DNA from: Antedon bifida
Lineage: Eukaryota; Echinodermata; Crinoidea; Comatulida; Antedonidae
Assembly (NCBI GenBank): GCA_963402885.1
Contig: OY727101.1
Coordinates: 10,302,917-10,366,916, forward strand
DNA length: 64,000 bases
Reading direction: 5' to 3'
In this document: one piece after another, positions 22,201-37,200 of the stretch
How positions within the stretch are numbered: the stretch's first letter is position 1
Layout of the letters: every line of letters starts with the position of its first letter
Made by a program: the position numbers and the translations under genes
The notes under the pieces: generated by a model
The model's database searches: none
The model's input: only the letters and a program-made list of their open reading frames with translations
Told to the model about the DNA's origin: nothing

Positions 22201-25200
22201 TGATAACTTTATAAAATGGTAGGCTGCAAGTGTAGTTGGGTTAATGTGTATCATTTGAATGGCAGCATAGACCTATTTTACGAAACTCTCTTTCAGCGAA
22301 TGGAAAATGTATCCTCTTCAATAGAAAAAAAAAAGTAAATATAAAACATTCATTTTTTGTTTTATAACACCTACACCTACAGTTTTAAACTAAACTTAAA
22401 ATTATCCGCTGATTTCATAATTTAATAAATTTCGTTCAGAATAACTGATTTTTCAACCACAGAGTAGAGCAGTTATACACGCTATAGATTGTTAAAAACA
22501 GTCACCAGAAAATTTACAAAAAAAATATTTACAAAAACTAAATATAACCACTTCTTACAAGAACTATTAAATATTACTTTACCATGCACTAGAACTAAAT
22601 ACAGAATGCCATTGATACTAAATTAACCAATGAGATAGTAAGAACACACCCAGGTATGTTATAACAAAATATAAAATAATATATATTGTTTAACTTTAAA
22701 AATGAATGTTATACTTACAGACACAAACAGAACCTTTAAGATGAAAGCCTGGTTGACACTGGCATGAGTAACTTCCGTACGTGTTTTTGCAAATTAGATC
22801 ATTGTCGCATACACTATTGTCAGATGATGTGCATTCATCCACGTCTAGAAATTTAAGCATAAATTAATTGAAGTCAAGTTAACATCTTTTTATATAGCAT
22901 AATTAAAGAGTCGGCAGCACAACGGCAGTGCATTGTATTGCATACAACGTGCGCGTGCATCATTGAATGTGTCTATACTTAGTGTCAACAACAAAAAAGA
23001 TGTTTTTCTGCTATCACATAATCATTTAAAAAAATTATTATTAACCTCTCTATCTTGATGGTACAACTGAAGAAATACAATAGTTAATTGTCTAACCTGT
23101 TTGGCACAAATCTCCGGTCCAACTTGAGGAACAGGAACATTCATAACTATCTTCAACTCTTGTACACACACCTCCGTTTAGACATGGGACTTCTGCACAT
23201 TGTCCATTTCCTGAGTATCACAAGAACACGTTGAAAATGTTACTGGGGCAATTTTATTGGTACGAGACAAATATATTGACATTCTGCAATAATCGAGAAC
23301 AAAACCTACCAATATAAAAAGCGCCGCCTTGGACTTCATTACCAGTTGGAAGGGTACCGTCATTCAGTACTGCATTCAAAACGGATTCTACATCAGCTTC
23401 AGTAACAGACGATCCTTCTTTAAATACGAGTGCATAGTCAACTACGACATCGTTGTTGACATCGAAAGAATAGCCATTAATTGTAACACCAACTATACTA
23501 GATGCAAGTTCACTCTGTCTTAGAACATCTTCAATCTAAATATAATAAGAAAACAAAATACTGATGATGTTCTGCAGAATAAGAATGAAAACGGCAATAA
23601 ATAATATTCTATCGATTTGAAATTAATCACAAGTAGGCCTATAATAATTAAGAAAATTTGGATCAGTATACTATTTTCAGAACTAATAAATAAATATATA
23701 TTGTTTTTTATTCGATTAATCCGCTTATTTTATGAGATTATGGAGAATATATCGTGAAAGAAAGACTTTCTATTCAATGAGGCGGATCCGAGTTATATTG
23801 AACAGTCATGTTTATAATAAATGAAAATATTTATCCTATTAGTCAAATTTAGGCAAACCCAATTTGTGTTTTTTATAATATTATGTAGCATTAGGGTTGA
23901 GGGATGGGGAAGTGAGATAGGTGCAAAGAGGCACAATTTTTAAATACTGTATATTCTTTATCCACTCAGTAACAACATTTATTTGTTTTCAGTAAAATAT
24001 TTGCGATTTAATACTTCGTTAAAACTGTCACCGTCATTAGTCGATTGAAATAGTAAAATAGAATGTAACGACGTTTATATGTTTTGTAATTTATAAAAAC
24101 GTTGACAAGCAAATGTCAGTAATAAAGTATTTGTATAATTATGTGTTTATGTATCTAACAGTACACACACTGAGAGACTATGAGATACTCAGTAACAACA
24201 TTTATTTGTTTTCAGTAAAATATTTGCGATTTAATACTTCGTTAAAACTGTCACCGTCATTAGTCGATTGAAATAGTAAAATAGAATGTAACGACGTTTA
24301 TATGTTTTGTAATTTATAAAAACGTTGACAAGCAAATGTCAGTAATAAAGTATTTGTATAATTATGTGTTTATGTATCTAACAGTACACACACTGAGAGA
24401 CTATGAGATTGGAATGTTCCATTCATCGCCAAGCAATACGTTTGTATAAACGTATATTAAATCTGTTAAAATAGTATTTTTTTAAAGAAAGTTGGTTTGT
24501 CTTTAACATTATGATACTGTACACAAGCTGGTTGACCAGTTTCGGCTATATTTATTCAATTATCGTAGAAGAAGATAGGTAAATGCGGAGCATCCACGTA
24601 TTATTGTGGGCGGGTATTTTTCAGCATGGACATCCATTAGACAGTGTATAACATGATTGGAAAAACACATTTATTTGGTGCAAATCGTTGAAGCTAAATT
24701 CATTTTAACTGTCATTAACTAATTATCTAACTAAACCTAATTAGTAAATAGGGTTACATTAGGTGGTTAAAATCAGTACCGAAAGTATCAACCAACTTTA
24801 TATACCATCGAGTAAAAATTCAAACAGTAACCTGTCTTTACGTAAATTTACAGCTCACTATGTCGGTCGGTTGGTCGGTCGGTCGGTAAACACTAACTCA
24901 AATTTGAGCACGCGGCTGCAGCCATGTATATGGCCTTATTTTTTAATAAGGAATATATTTTTTATTAGTATGATTTGCATTTATGTAATATTTAATCTGT
25001 GATATGTACTTACATCCTCTTGCAGTCCTGATAGAATATTTTCAGAATCTTCTTCTGAAAAACCTCCAGTAATTCCACCAATGGAATTGAAAGTTGTGCT
25101 ACCTTGTATCTCACTGGTAACTATTTTAGTTAGGAAAATAATTTTAGATACAGTTTATGTACAATTTTCTTTGGTAGTCAATTATTACCGTACGTCAATT

Positions 25201-28200
25201 ACATATACGATTAATAACGACTGATATAAAACTTACAAGAATATAGCGATATTGTCAAAGTGAATGAACACGTAGCCATGTTGCTATTTTCATCAGTCGC
25301 TGTGTAAGTTACGATGTACTGTCCTGGGGTCAGACGATCACCAATATTGATATTGGATTCTAAAGAAACAGGTCCTGCATTGTCAGTCACTGTCGGTATG
25401 TCCCAGTGTACAAGTGCCGTCGAAGAGGAATCAAGAACATATGAGCTCTGACTGGACGGACAACCACTAATTGATGGCTTCTCATTATCTACAATTAAAT
25501 TAAGTCAAATTTTTCTAGTGAAACCTTAAATTTAAGCCTAATATTTTTCCTCTAAATTGTAGGCTTCATTTTTAAAAACTAATATTTGTTAGTGTACATC
25601 CGTTTAAAACTACTATAATAATATAATAATACAATTATTTAAAAATATAACTGTTTAAAATAATATTAAAACATATCAGCAATTTTTTTAGTTATTCAAA
25701 TATATTTATGTTTTTGGTGACCGTTTGTAAATATTTTATATACGAAAAAAGTAATGCTCATCAGATTCATGAAAATGCATGTTACAATAGATCAAAGGTT
25801 GAATTCTCAAAATTTGTTCTGTCGCTTTACTTAGAGTTACACTCTATTGGCGATATTTCTGACTACAAGTTAGTAAATGAAAATAAATCTACTGTTGACG
25901 TACCTACAACCGTTACGCTAAAACTAGCGGTGGCTGTATTATCGTAATAGTCTGTTGCCGTGTATATGACTTCCCACGTACCAACTTCAAACTCAGTTGG
26001 GTTGTTGTAGTTAGCTGTAAGCTGGTACGAGCCAGAGTTATCTGTAGCTGATGGCCTGCTCCAAGAGACGGTTGCTGTATTCCTGCCAGCTGCTGTCGTG
26101 GTAACTATGTCAGCCGGAAGGTCAATAATAACTGGTGGAGTTGTGTCTTGTTCTAAAATATCAGTTTTCAAATTAAATACTCATTATGGATAAAAGGGTT
26201 AAAAAATATACAAAAATTACCGAAAAAATAAGGATTAAATTGGATAACAATTAAAATAATTTATATGGAGATTGTAGATTTGCAACAACGAAAACAATAT
26301 TACTGCTTATATTGTAATAATCACGTTGAATAAATGAATATAAGTGGTGGTTGAAGCAACAAAAGGGGACGAAAATATACTCAGCAGTACTGGTGTTAGA
26401 CATTAGCAAAGTTTGAATGACTTACCGCTAACAATAACAGAAAAACTACAAGTAACGACGTTATTTAAATCGTCAACAGCAGTGTATGTCACAGTTGTTG
26501 AACCGACAGCGAAAAGCGAGCCCGGGTCATATGTAGATGTCAATGTAAAACCGGATGATTCATCAATCGATGGCACAGTCCAAAATACAGATGTTAAAGA
26601 TGATGACGAAAGCGATGCAATAGCAGTTTGATCTTCGGGACAAGTGAGACTAATCAGGTCTACGAAGACATTAAACAACATTTTTAAAATGATTATTAGG
26701 AAAATAGTATACACTTAGTATTGTCAGGATTTGATCAGAAAGTAGGGGTTCACTTTCCATAAATAAATTAGGCAATACAGTATTAAAAAAGAGAATAAAC
26801 AATTCTTGAAGATAACAATAAGGTTAGATGCCTAAAGCCTTTTATTAAAGAAACCGTTGACTTCATTCTCTTTTAAAGGAATTTGTAATTTATGACATAC
26901 GATTCAAATAATAATTGTTACTGGGTCATATAATATAAGTTGATTAGTCAGATGGTTGCCTAAGACAAAATCTGATCGTCGGCTTCATGCACATGCCCTC
27001 CAAATCATATGTAATTGCTAAATAAGATTAGACGCAAGTAAAAATGTGATACAAAATGTGATAATTAAACTTTAACTTGTGGATTGTAATATTTGTTAAT
27101 TTGCCTTCAGAAACAATCAATTATGCATGATAAGCAATTGTATATTTTACTAAAATCTCCATAGAAAACATTACTATTGCAAGGTTAAGATGAAAACAGA
27201 ACACATTACCAGTTACGATAACATTAAAGGTGCAAATCGCAGCATTGCCAGTGCCATCTGTAAAGGTGTATACAACCTCTGTTACGCCTTCAGTAAACAA
27301 ATCACCAGGAGAATAGTTGTTTTCAGTTGTAAACAATCCCGAGTCATCTGTTGCTGTAGGTTGCGTCCACAAGACCGCTAATGAATCTGCATCATTTGGA
27401 AGCGTTGTACTAATGTCGCCGCTGCATCCATAAATAAATGGTGGTTCTAAATCTTCTGCACCTTTAATTGTTAATGAAAGTTGATTAATTTTTATTGTTT
27501 TGGCTAATATTACTTTATAATTATAATACACTGATATTTGCCATGTAGGAAGAAAAGAAATGGAGTAACGAGTGAAAAAAATGGATCATACACACTACTA
27601 TAAGCTATCAAGATATTGATATGCAATATAATTAGTACACTTTAAATGTTTAATTATAATGCATTTATTTGTTATTTATATATGTTGGTACAGCTGATAT
27701 TTGTTAAAGGACGATTGATTGGAATTAAATTACAGCCGGAGTGCAAGTTAATATGGTTTGATACAAACGACAGAAAAGGTAGGTATGTATTATGATTTTA
27801 TCTCAGAATAATGGCATACATACGACACTAAGACAGAATATTAAATGTTGCGACTGATCAATAATCATAACAATTATACTACTTACTTTGAATCGTAACA
27901 GTAAACTGAGTGGTGGCTGTATTTCCGTATTGGTCTACAAATGTGTATGAAACCGTTGATGTTCCCAAATGGAAAGTTGAACCAGGGGCTAGATTAGGAC
28001 CCACTTGAGTTACTGTACCAGATTCATCAGTAGCTGTAGGTTCATCCCAGATCACGGATGTTGATGTCACTCCTAAGTCAACTGTAATAACGATATCTTC
28101 TGGAGTATTGTCAATGGTTGGCGGTGAATCATCAACTACAAATTAATTAATTTAATATTAAAATAGTACTATACTACTTTCTATAAAACAGTGGTAGTAG

Positions 28201-31200
28201 TATTTAATTAAATTCACCGATATATCAATGATTATTATAAAATCACAATTATTAATAACAATAAACGTTGATATAAAGATTGCGGTACACAACGTATATT
28301 AGTTCTGAAAAGAATTGTTGAGTTTCTCGACGTTTTGATCAATATGCTGTGGTTTGATTTCGCCATGAAAACCTTCAAACAACAATAAACGTACTCTTAC
28401 CTGAAATTGTCACTGTAAACATGTCAATTGCTGTATTCCCAGACGAGTCGGTAGCTGTATACACGACGGTCGTCGCACCAACGGGAAACATCTCACCAGG
28501 CGTGAACTGTGAGGTTACAGTTGCTGTACCTGAATTATCTGTCGCAACTGGAGTGTTCCAAGTGATGATTACGTCTGATGTTCCAGGTGCAACAACTCTT
28601 TCAATATCAGCCGGAAATGATGTGAACGTCGGGGCTTCTGTATCTGTCTGACCTACAAAAAATATACGCATAAACCTTGTAGTTCTCCTCAAGATATGAA
28701 ATTGAACAAATTAGGATGGACGTGAAATTTACTAATTACAGTACTTGTGTATTTAAACTTAAATAAAAAGTTACTCTTTCTTGGGTAACAGGCCCATTGT
28801 TTAATCTAGTGACGTTCGACTAATAAACGCTGGGCCTATTTGTATTAACACTAAGATCAAAACTAGGGCAAATAATAGAGTAATCCAGCTGAATGCGTAG
28901 CATTTAGCATACGTATTTTCAGAACATACCAATTACATTAACCGTGAAAGAGCACACAGCCTGGTTTAAGGACGAGTCCACCGCAGTATAAGTCACAACT
29001 GTTGTAGTTGTTTGGAACACATCTCCAGGATTATGACTAGCCACGACAACTGGAGTGCCTGAACTATCAGTTGCTGTGGGTGCCGTCCAGGTAACAGTTG
29101 TTGAGGTCTGGCCAAGTGGTGCAATAACTTGAAAATCAGATGGACATCCAACTATTACTGGTGGATCAGTGTCAACAAATTCCTCTGAAAATACAGATAT
29201 GTTTATGATAGTAAAGCATGATGTAGGTGTAATAGACAGTGTTTGGTTTATTAAGTGTGTATCAACCTTACCTATGACTACAATATTAAAAATGCACGCG
29301 GCGGTGTTTCCAGACGTATCGGTTGCCGTGTATTCAACAACAGTTGTTCCTAAATTGAAAGTTGATCCAGAAGAGAAGTTTGTATCTAATGACACAGCAT
29401 CACCAGAATTGTCTGTAGCGGTTGGTTCAACCCAAGAGATCGGCAGCGGAATGTTAGCAGAACTTGTTTCTACTGTTATGTCGTTTGGACACCCGTTAAT
29501 AGTTGGTGCATTGTTGTCTATGAATTCTAAACGAATAAAAGAAAAGCAAAATGTTTTTGTCTGTAACATAATAATCAAAACACATTTACATTGACGACAT
29601 AATATAACATAATATATCATATAACAGATGATTTATTGAATAATTTTAGAAATTAAAAAAAAGACATAACTAAGGATGTAGAAGACATATTGGGTTTTCG
29701 ATAATTTTCATTATTCTAATAAACCATACTATTGATGCAATGCAGTATAATATTTGCAAAACAAATGAAAACAAATTACCTTGTACGGTAACCGTAAATG
29801 TACACTGAGCTGAATTTCCAGAAGTGTCAATAGCTATGTAACTGACAACAGTACTCCCTACACTAAATGAAGTAGATGGATTGTGCGTTGGCGTAAGTGT
29901 CTGAATACCGACGTTGTCAGTGGCGACAGGGTCATCCCATGATATAATTGCTGACGCGATACCCACGCTAACTGTCTCCAACACATCTTCCGGGCATTCC
30001 ACCTCTGGTTGTACGTTGTCAACGGGTTCTTTTAATAAAAAAAAATATGAAATTATAATTCAAGTTTGGTTGTAACGTGGACTCAACGCAACAACGACCA
30101 GTCTCTAGGGACAGTTTGGATAAAACATCCTGTCGTGATTTGTAATATTACTCGCGTCCTAGTGTAAACTAAGCTTTACTTGTTTACTCATTGTATAAAA
30201 AAGAATAACATATCAGTTACATAAACGGAAAACGAACAGGACGCCATGTTTACTAATTGTATAAAAAGAATAACATACCAGTTACATCAACGGAAAACGA
30301 ACAGGACGCCATGTTTCCTGCATCATCTTCAAAAACGTAAGTAACTACCGTTGTGCCTATATTGAATTCATCCCCTGGTGAGTGTGACTCCGTTACTGAT
30401 GTGACTCCTTGATCGTCTGTTGCAGTAGGTGGTGTCCAGGTAACAACGGCTGATTCTGTTTCTTCAGCTGCTTCTACTTGGATGGTTGCTGGACATGATT
30501 CCACTACTGGTGACCCATCATCTAGTAATATATAAAATAAGCCTCAAAGGAAACTCATCTATTGTGTCTCATTTTTATTCGGATCATGTTGTGAACGGTT
30601 TCCTTTCCGTTTTTACGATTGAAAAAAAGAGAATCTATAAAAGAACCTATATTTTGTGTTAAGAACTGCCATATTCCAACAGCCTGGATTTGTTTTATCG
30701 ACTAATAATTTAAAATCAAATTATCAATAATTAGCAAGTAGAAGGAATTAGCAGTCTAGTCGGTAGTCAAATGAGCCTACCATCCCAGGTCAAACACATT
30801 ATGTCAACGGTCAATGTCAATGGTTTAAGTTCTGTGCTGGATGTTTATTAAAATAATAACTTCCTTTTTTAAAGAAAATAAAAGCGGTTATCATACCTTC
30901 AACAGATACAGAAAATACACAATAATTTAAATTATTATACTGGTCCATTGCTGTATATTCAACTGATGTCACTCCAACAGAAAAAGTAGATCCCGGCACA
31001 TGATCGGATACAAGTGTCACTGAAACTGTGTTGTCTGTTGCCGTTGGGGGTTCCCAAAGAACAGTGCCCCCAATTTGTGTAATATCAGCCGGACAATTGA
31101 AAATCTGCGGTATTTCATTATCTATAACATAATTAAAAACAAATTACAGTATAGGTTTCACAAATATCAACATTATAGCCTATAGCACATTTCCAGTTAT

Positions 31201-34200
31201 CTACTGTGGATAGTCCGCAGTAAAACCATGCCATGAAAGGCCGATCGTGCAATTTAAATGGCATATTTCGGTTTGTTTGGTTGTAATGGTGCACCATGCT
31301 TGAATTACACACATTTTTGCCTATTCATTTTGTAAACATTTTATTTTGTGGTGCTCCTATTAACGAGTAATGATCGTGAGGTTTCTGAGATGTGATTTGT
31401 GTAACGACGACCATGCTGCGATGATTTTGATATGTGCTGTTTACTAGAGGTTTCTGGAAATATTGCGTAAAGAATAAGATACTATACTATAATAATACCT
31501 ACCAATTACAGTAATGGTAAATGTACAATCAGCTTGGAATCCGTTAGCATTAACAGCTGCGTACGTCACAGTATGAACGCCGACCTCAAAGGCTGTTCCT
31601 GATTGGATTGAAGAAGTTACATTGACGTTAGTCGAGTCTACAACCGCTGGATCGTCCCATGTCACCACTGCTGTTGGTTCTCTAGCATCTGTTGAAACTT
31701 GTTGTGATACCGGGCATTCGATGTCTGGAACGGTTGTGTCTATTAAATATAGAAAGGAAGATACTAAAATAAATATTGGTAATGTTGCTGTCAGACACAA
31801 TAATACAGCAATCTATTTATTGTTGACCTAATACTACACGAGTATCGGCTGAAACTATATTAAGTAATATTGCATTCAATGTTAGAATTTGTATAACTTA
31901 AGCATCCTCAAACATGCTTTTTGCAATTTATTTACCTATAACCGTGACACTGAACTGACATTGTGCAGTATTACCACTGCCATCAGTCACAGTGTAAACA
32001 ACATCAGTGGTGCCTTCAACGAAAGTGTCACCAGGAGAATATGTTGATGTTATTGTTACTATCCCAGAATTATCCAAGGCGGATGGAGACGCCCAATCAA
32101 CCACTGAAGACTCTGTTTGGATATCAGAGGGGCAACCATCAAGAACGGGTGGCTCGTTATCTAAAACAAAATGCAAAAGAAATTACAAATTACAACTTAA
32201 ATAATACAAATAATATACAAAATCTCTTCTGTTTTTTCAATAGCATATTTTGTCAACTAATGTTTTAATCCTTATTATTAATTAATGACCATATTCAGAA
32301 ACAAATGCGTGTGGTGTACAAAACGAAAAGAGGAAAACACAAACAAAACTTACCATTAACGGTGACTAAAAAACTGTATTCCACTGTGTTATTATGAATA
32401 TCAGTAGCGGAATACACAACAGTTGTTGTACCAATTTGGAAAACAGAGCCAGGCTGGATAGAAGCAGACAGGGGAGGTGTGTTTTCAGAGTTATCTGTCA
32501 CAGTAGGAGAAGTCCATGAAACAACTACACTGGCACTACCGGGATTGGAATCAATAACTATATTGGTAGGCACATCAGTTATTACTGGAGATTCACAGTC
32601 TATGATTGAAACAGATAAGAAATCATAAAGGTAAAATGTAGTATACTAATTATAATACCATGTGCCTAATAAACTACATACCATTCTTATAATAATGGTA
32701 TGTGCCTAATAAACTACATACCATTAACAATGGCCGAGAATGAACACGTTGCAGTATTACCAGCTACATCAGTCGCAACATACACTATTTGAGTTTCTCC
32801 AACAGAAAATGAATGTCCAGAATCAAAGTTATTCTCTACGTTTCCAATATCAACATTGTCGTGTACAGTTGGAGCTATCCAAATGACAACGCCAGTGTAC
32901 AATTCTGGATCATTACATGATGTAATGTCATCAGGACAGTAGGTAAAATCAGGCTTGATAGCATCTGTTTATGGTAAAATAAATAACGATTATACATATT
33001 CCATTGAATAGAATAGGCCTGCACAATGAAAATTATGTTTAAACAGTTATGGATGATAACGAATAATAAAGAAAAACGTGCTCACCGAGAACCACGACTG
33101 CAAACTGACAGAGTGCATCGTTATTAGAAAGATCCACTGCAGTGTAAACCACAGTTGTTGTTCCAATACCAAAAGGGTCACCAGGTTCATGACTTTTATT
33201 GAATGTTGACACACCATGATTGTCGGTTACTGTTGGTTCTGTCCATGTTATGTCAGCAGTAGATCCAGATGTAAGCTCATGCTCAATTGTATCAGGACAA
33301 TTGGCAAAAACTGGGATTTCATCATCTACCATATATTAATTATAATTATTTATATATTATTGAGAATAACTATTGTTATATTTGGTACGGAAAACACATT
33401 TATGATACTAAGCCATGGTTTACCTTCTCACATTTTCATTGCCATACATTTGATTTATGTATACTATGTCTTATTGTAAATAAACAATAAGTAAATATTG
33501 TTACTGACCAGTAACGGTAACTGTAAATGTTTCAACAACACTATTGCCAACTTCATCTGTTGCCGTAACGACCACTTCTGTTGATCCTATGGGAAACACA
33601 GATCCCGGTGGTGGGTTTGACGTCACAACTACGGAGCCAGAGTTGTCTTCTGCTGTTGGTGTTAACCATTGGACTACTGTACCTGAGTTACCAGGAGCAG
33701 CAGAAGCAGAGACGGCTGTTGGAACTGATGTAAATATAGGGATTTGGGTGTCTGTAAAATAAAATATTCAAAAATCTCATTTCATTGTTACTTCGGGTTC
33801 AGGGCTTTTTCAGCTCATATATGATTACTTGAGTAAAAAGTTTCACTGATAATACTACGTTACATTCATGAGGATGTACTCACCTATTACTGTGACTGTA
33901 AACTCGTGGGTAATGCTATTACCAGCTTCATCAGTGAATGTGTACGTCACAACCGTATTCCCAATTGGGAACTCGGCTGGACTGTCATGTGATTTGGTAA
34001 TTGTAACTGTACCAGCATTATCAGAAGCTGTTGGCTCATCCCATTCGACAGTTACTTCACCAGCTCCGGATTCAGCATTCGCTTCAATGTCGGCTGGTAA
34101 GTTTCCAATTATCGGTGCCTCCATATCTGAATTTAATGGAAAAATAGCCTGACATAACGCTTTTGGATAGATAGGCAATGTATAATAAAGTGTCAGTAGA

Positions 34201-37200
34201 CGCTATACATTAGTAATGTGTTAATTGTCGCTAGAAATTATACGGATATGTTACGTATATCGGGTGTATGTAGTACACAATATAGTTTTACCTCGTACAT
34301 AAATGTAGAACGAACACGTTCCAACATTACCGCTACTGTCAGTAGCCGTGTAGAGTATTGGGGTAATACCCAATGGAAATGTAGCACCTGGCGAGCTTGT
34401 TGAAGTCACGGTCGTTTCACCTGAGTTGTCAGTTGCAGTCGGTTCTTCCCAGGATGCAGTACCGTATGAGCTTCCTTCGTCTGTTGTGACTTCTATTCCT
34501 GCTGGGCATGTGATGTTAGGTATTTCTTCATCTAAAATAACGCATTAATGCTATTAGTTATTTGCTGAAGGATTAAAAAAATCTAAATCATCGTTAAGAT
34601 AAAGAATACCATTCATGCTTACCTACAATATTTACGACAAAAGATACAGTATCTGTGTTGCCAGACACATCTGTTGCTGTGTACGTTACTGTCGTCTCAC
34701 CAACGGAAAACACTTCTCCTGGTTCATTTGAACTCTCTAACGTAACTCCAGCAGAGTTGTCCGTCACAGTAGGGGCAACCCATGTTACAACTGCGCTTGT
34801 TTCACCAGTATCAAGGATGACCGTTCTGTCCTCTGGGACGTCCTCGAAAACAGGAGACTCGTCATCTTGAGGAAAAGGAATATGTTTTAATATCTATATC
34901 CAATTATCTTAAATAAAATTGATTTTTTTTATTTTTTTTATGATACAACATATTGCTTCGCTTTTCCGGTCATATTCAATACGAAGCTTTCCTAACGAAA
35001 GGATTTGAAAGAACCAAAATCATTATTACACTACTGGAACACAAGATACAGTCATTATGTAAAACAAAAGTAATTTCATTGTAGTTCAAAAAAGAAAGAA
35101 AGAATATAATGTTTTACCTTCTATAGTAACATCAAACGATGTCGTCAACGTGTTTCCAGCCTCATCCACTGCCGTGTACGTTACAGTTGTTGTTCCAATG
35201 GGGAAATCGTCACCCGGATTGTGGGATGACGTCACGATGACAACACCAGTATTGTCATTAAAGGTTGGTATAGTCCAGTAAGCTGAACCAGTAGCACTGC
35301 CAGAATCGGTTGTACCTGTTGCATCACTTACTGAACTAACAAGTTCAGGTCCTTCATTATCTGAAAATATAATGATTGAACGTATTATCTTATTTCCATC
35401 AACAATTTCTGTAAACAATTTCAATAACAGTGCACAGATAGTCTGTACACTCTATTTGTTTCGTAGTTTTTATTGACTAATAGTAGTATTTGAATACAAT
35501 TAAACACACCTGTAACTACAACACTAAATGATTCTGTTACTGTATTTCCAGAAGGATCGGTTGCAGTATATGAAACAACAGTTGTTCCAATTGGAAATAA
35601 TGCTGGCGATGTTTCCGTTACAACTGTATCCACTGAGCCAGAATTGTCGGTAATTGTTGGAGCAGTCCAAGAATAGCTAGCAGTAGCTTCTCCGGAATCT
35701 GTAGTTAACTCTGTCGATTCTGGAATGCTGTCTATCACTGGTGGTTCGTCGTCTATGATACATGAAATAAGTATATATTAAATGCACGTGTGGACGTATC
35801 AAGAGGGTTTGTCAATCACTCAATTTACTCAATGTCTAGGCCTACTGTGGAATAATGTTCAGTATTCTAGAATTTATTATATATTATTGTCCTTTTTATG
35901 TTAGTCCACCAGTCAACGTTTCGATTTATCTTGTTACTAATAAAAGACTAGTTGACCTCATACCTGTTATTGTTACAACAAAAGAATGCATGACTTCATT
36001 CCCGTTCGTATCAGTCACTGTGTATGTAACGGTAGTATCACCAATTGAGAAAATGCTTCCTGATGGTATATCAACGGAGACGGTTGGATCAGCTCCTGAG
36101 TTATCGCTAGCTTCAGGTTCATCCCAAGTGACAACAGCCGTTGCAGTACCTTCTGCTGTGGCTTGACTTTGGGCTTCTGGAGCTGATGTAAATACAGGAG
36201 GTTCTTCATCTGCAACCAATGAATAAACAATGTTACTTGTTCAGTTAAATTTGGTATCATTTTAAGAAAAGACCACATTGCAATAATTAAATACACATGC
36301 AGTTCCAAACAAACGCATTAAACAAATTATCAAAAAAGTACAATATTTAACTTTTTTTAAATAGATAACTTACCAACTATATTAACTGTAAATGAACATG
36401 TAGCTAGGTTCGAATCTGCATCCACAGCAGAATACACAACGGGAGTACTACCGATAGGGAATACATCACCAGGGTTATACAAGTTAGTGACAGTAGGTTC
36501 ACCAGAGTTGTCCGTAGCTTCAGGCTCAATCCAGATAACGACGGCATCATTAGAATTAGAGTCTGTTGGTTGTTCAATATTGAGTGGGCAGCCTATAAAC
36601 ACTGGATCTTCAGTATCTAAAGCAATATGACCATATACATGTTTTAATTATGACTAGTCAGTAAATATTAGTGAATATTATGAACAAATTTAATTAAATA
36701 TGAGCCATCAGATATTCTCGAATTTTGTTATTACTATTATTTTCTAACGCACGCTATATGGCAGCCATTACATAAAAGAAAAGCAAGCAAACCTACTCCA
36801 AGTCTTAGACAAGGTAAATATACATAGTTACATTTAATAATGTAAATAACAAACGTATCAAATATAATACAAAAGAAATACAAAAGATAATTAATTGCAA
36901 ATCATAGGACCGATTGTAATGTTTATTGTATAACGCATTTACCATCCACGTCCACACTATACGAACATTCGGCACTATTACCAGCGGCATCAACGGCTGT
37001 AACCGTTACAGTTGTACTACCAATACTAAACTCATCACCCGATTCATGTGACTTGACAGTTTCAACCACAAGCACGTTATCTATTGGGTTTGGATCAGGA
37101 AGAAGTACTGGTATAGAATCACTACCAATTGGTACAGTCTGCAAAACTGCCTCAGCTGGACATGACTGGAATGTTGGAGGTTGGTCATCTAGTAAAGTAA

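Larger units (their letters stand above)
23536..25013. other. Intron inside SEA1 with perfect tandem duplication
   Basis: Contains two back-to-back 223-base copies at 23964-24186 and 24187-24409 that I read as identical, and a CGGT-rich repeat at 24838-24930. Otherwise AT-rich and non-coding. Confidence 0.75.

Noticed and set aside
36015-36308. Minus ORF of 97 codons overlapping HYR40
   Set aside because: Out of frame with the HYR exon and lysine/leucine-rich by frame shift only.
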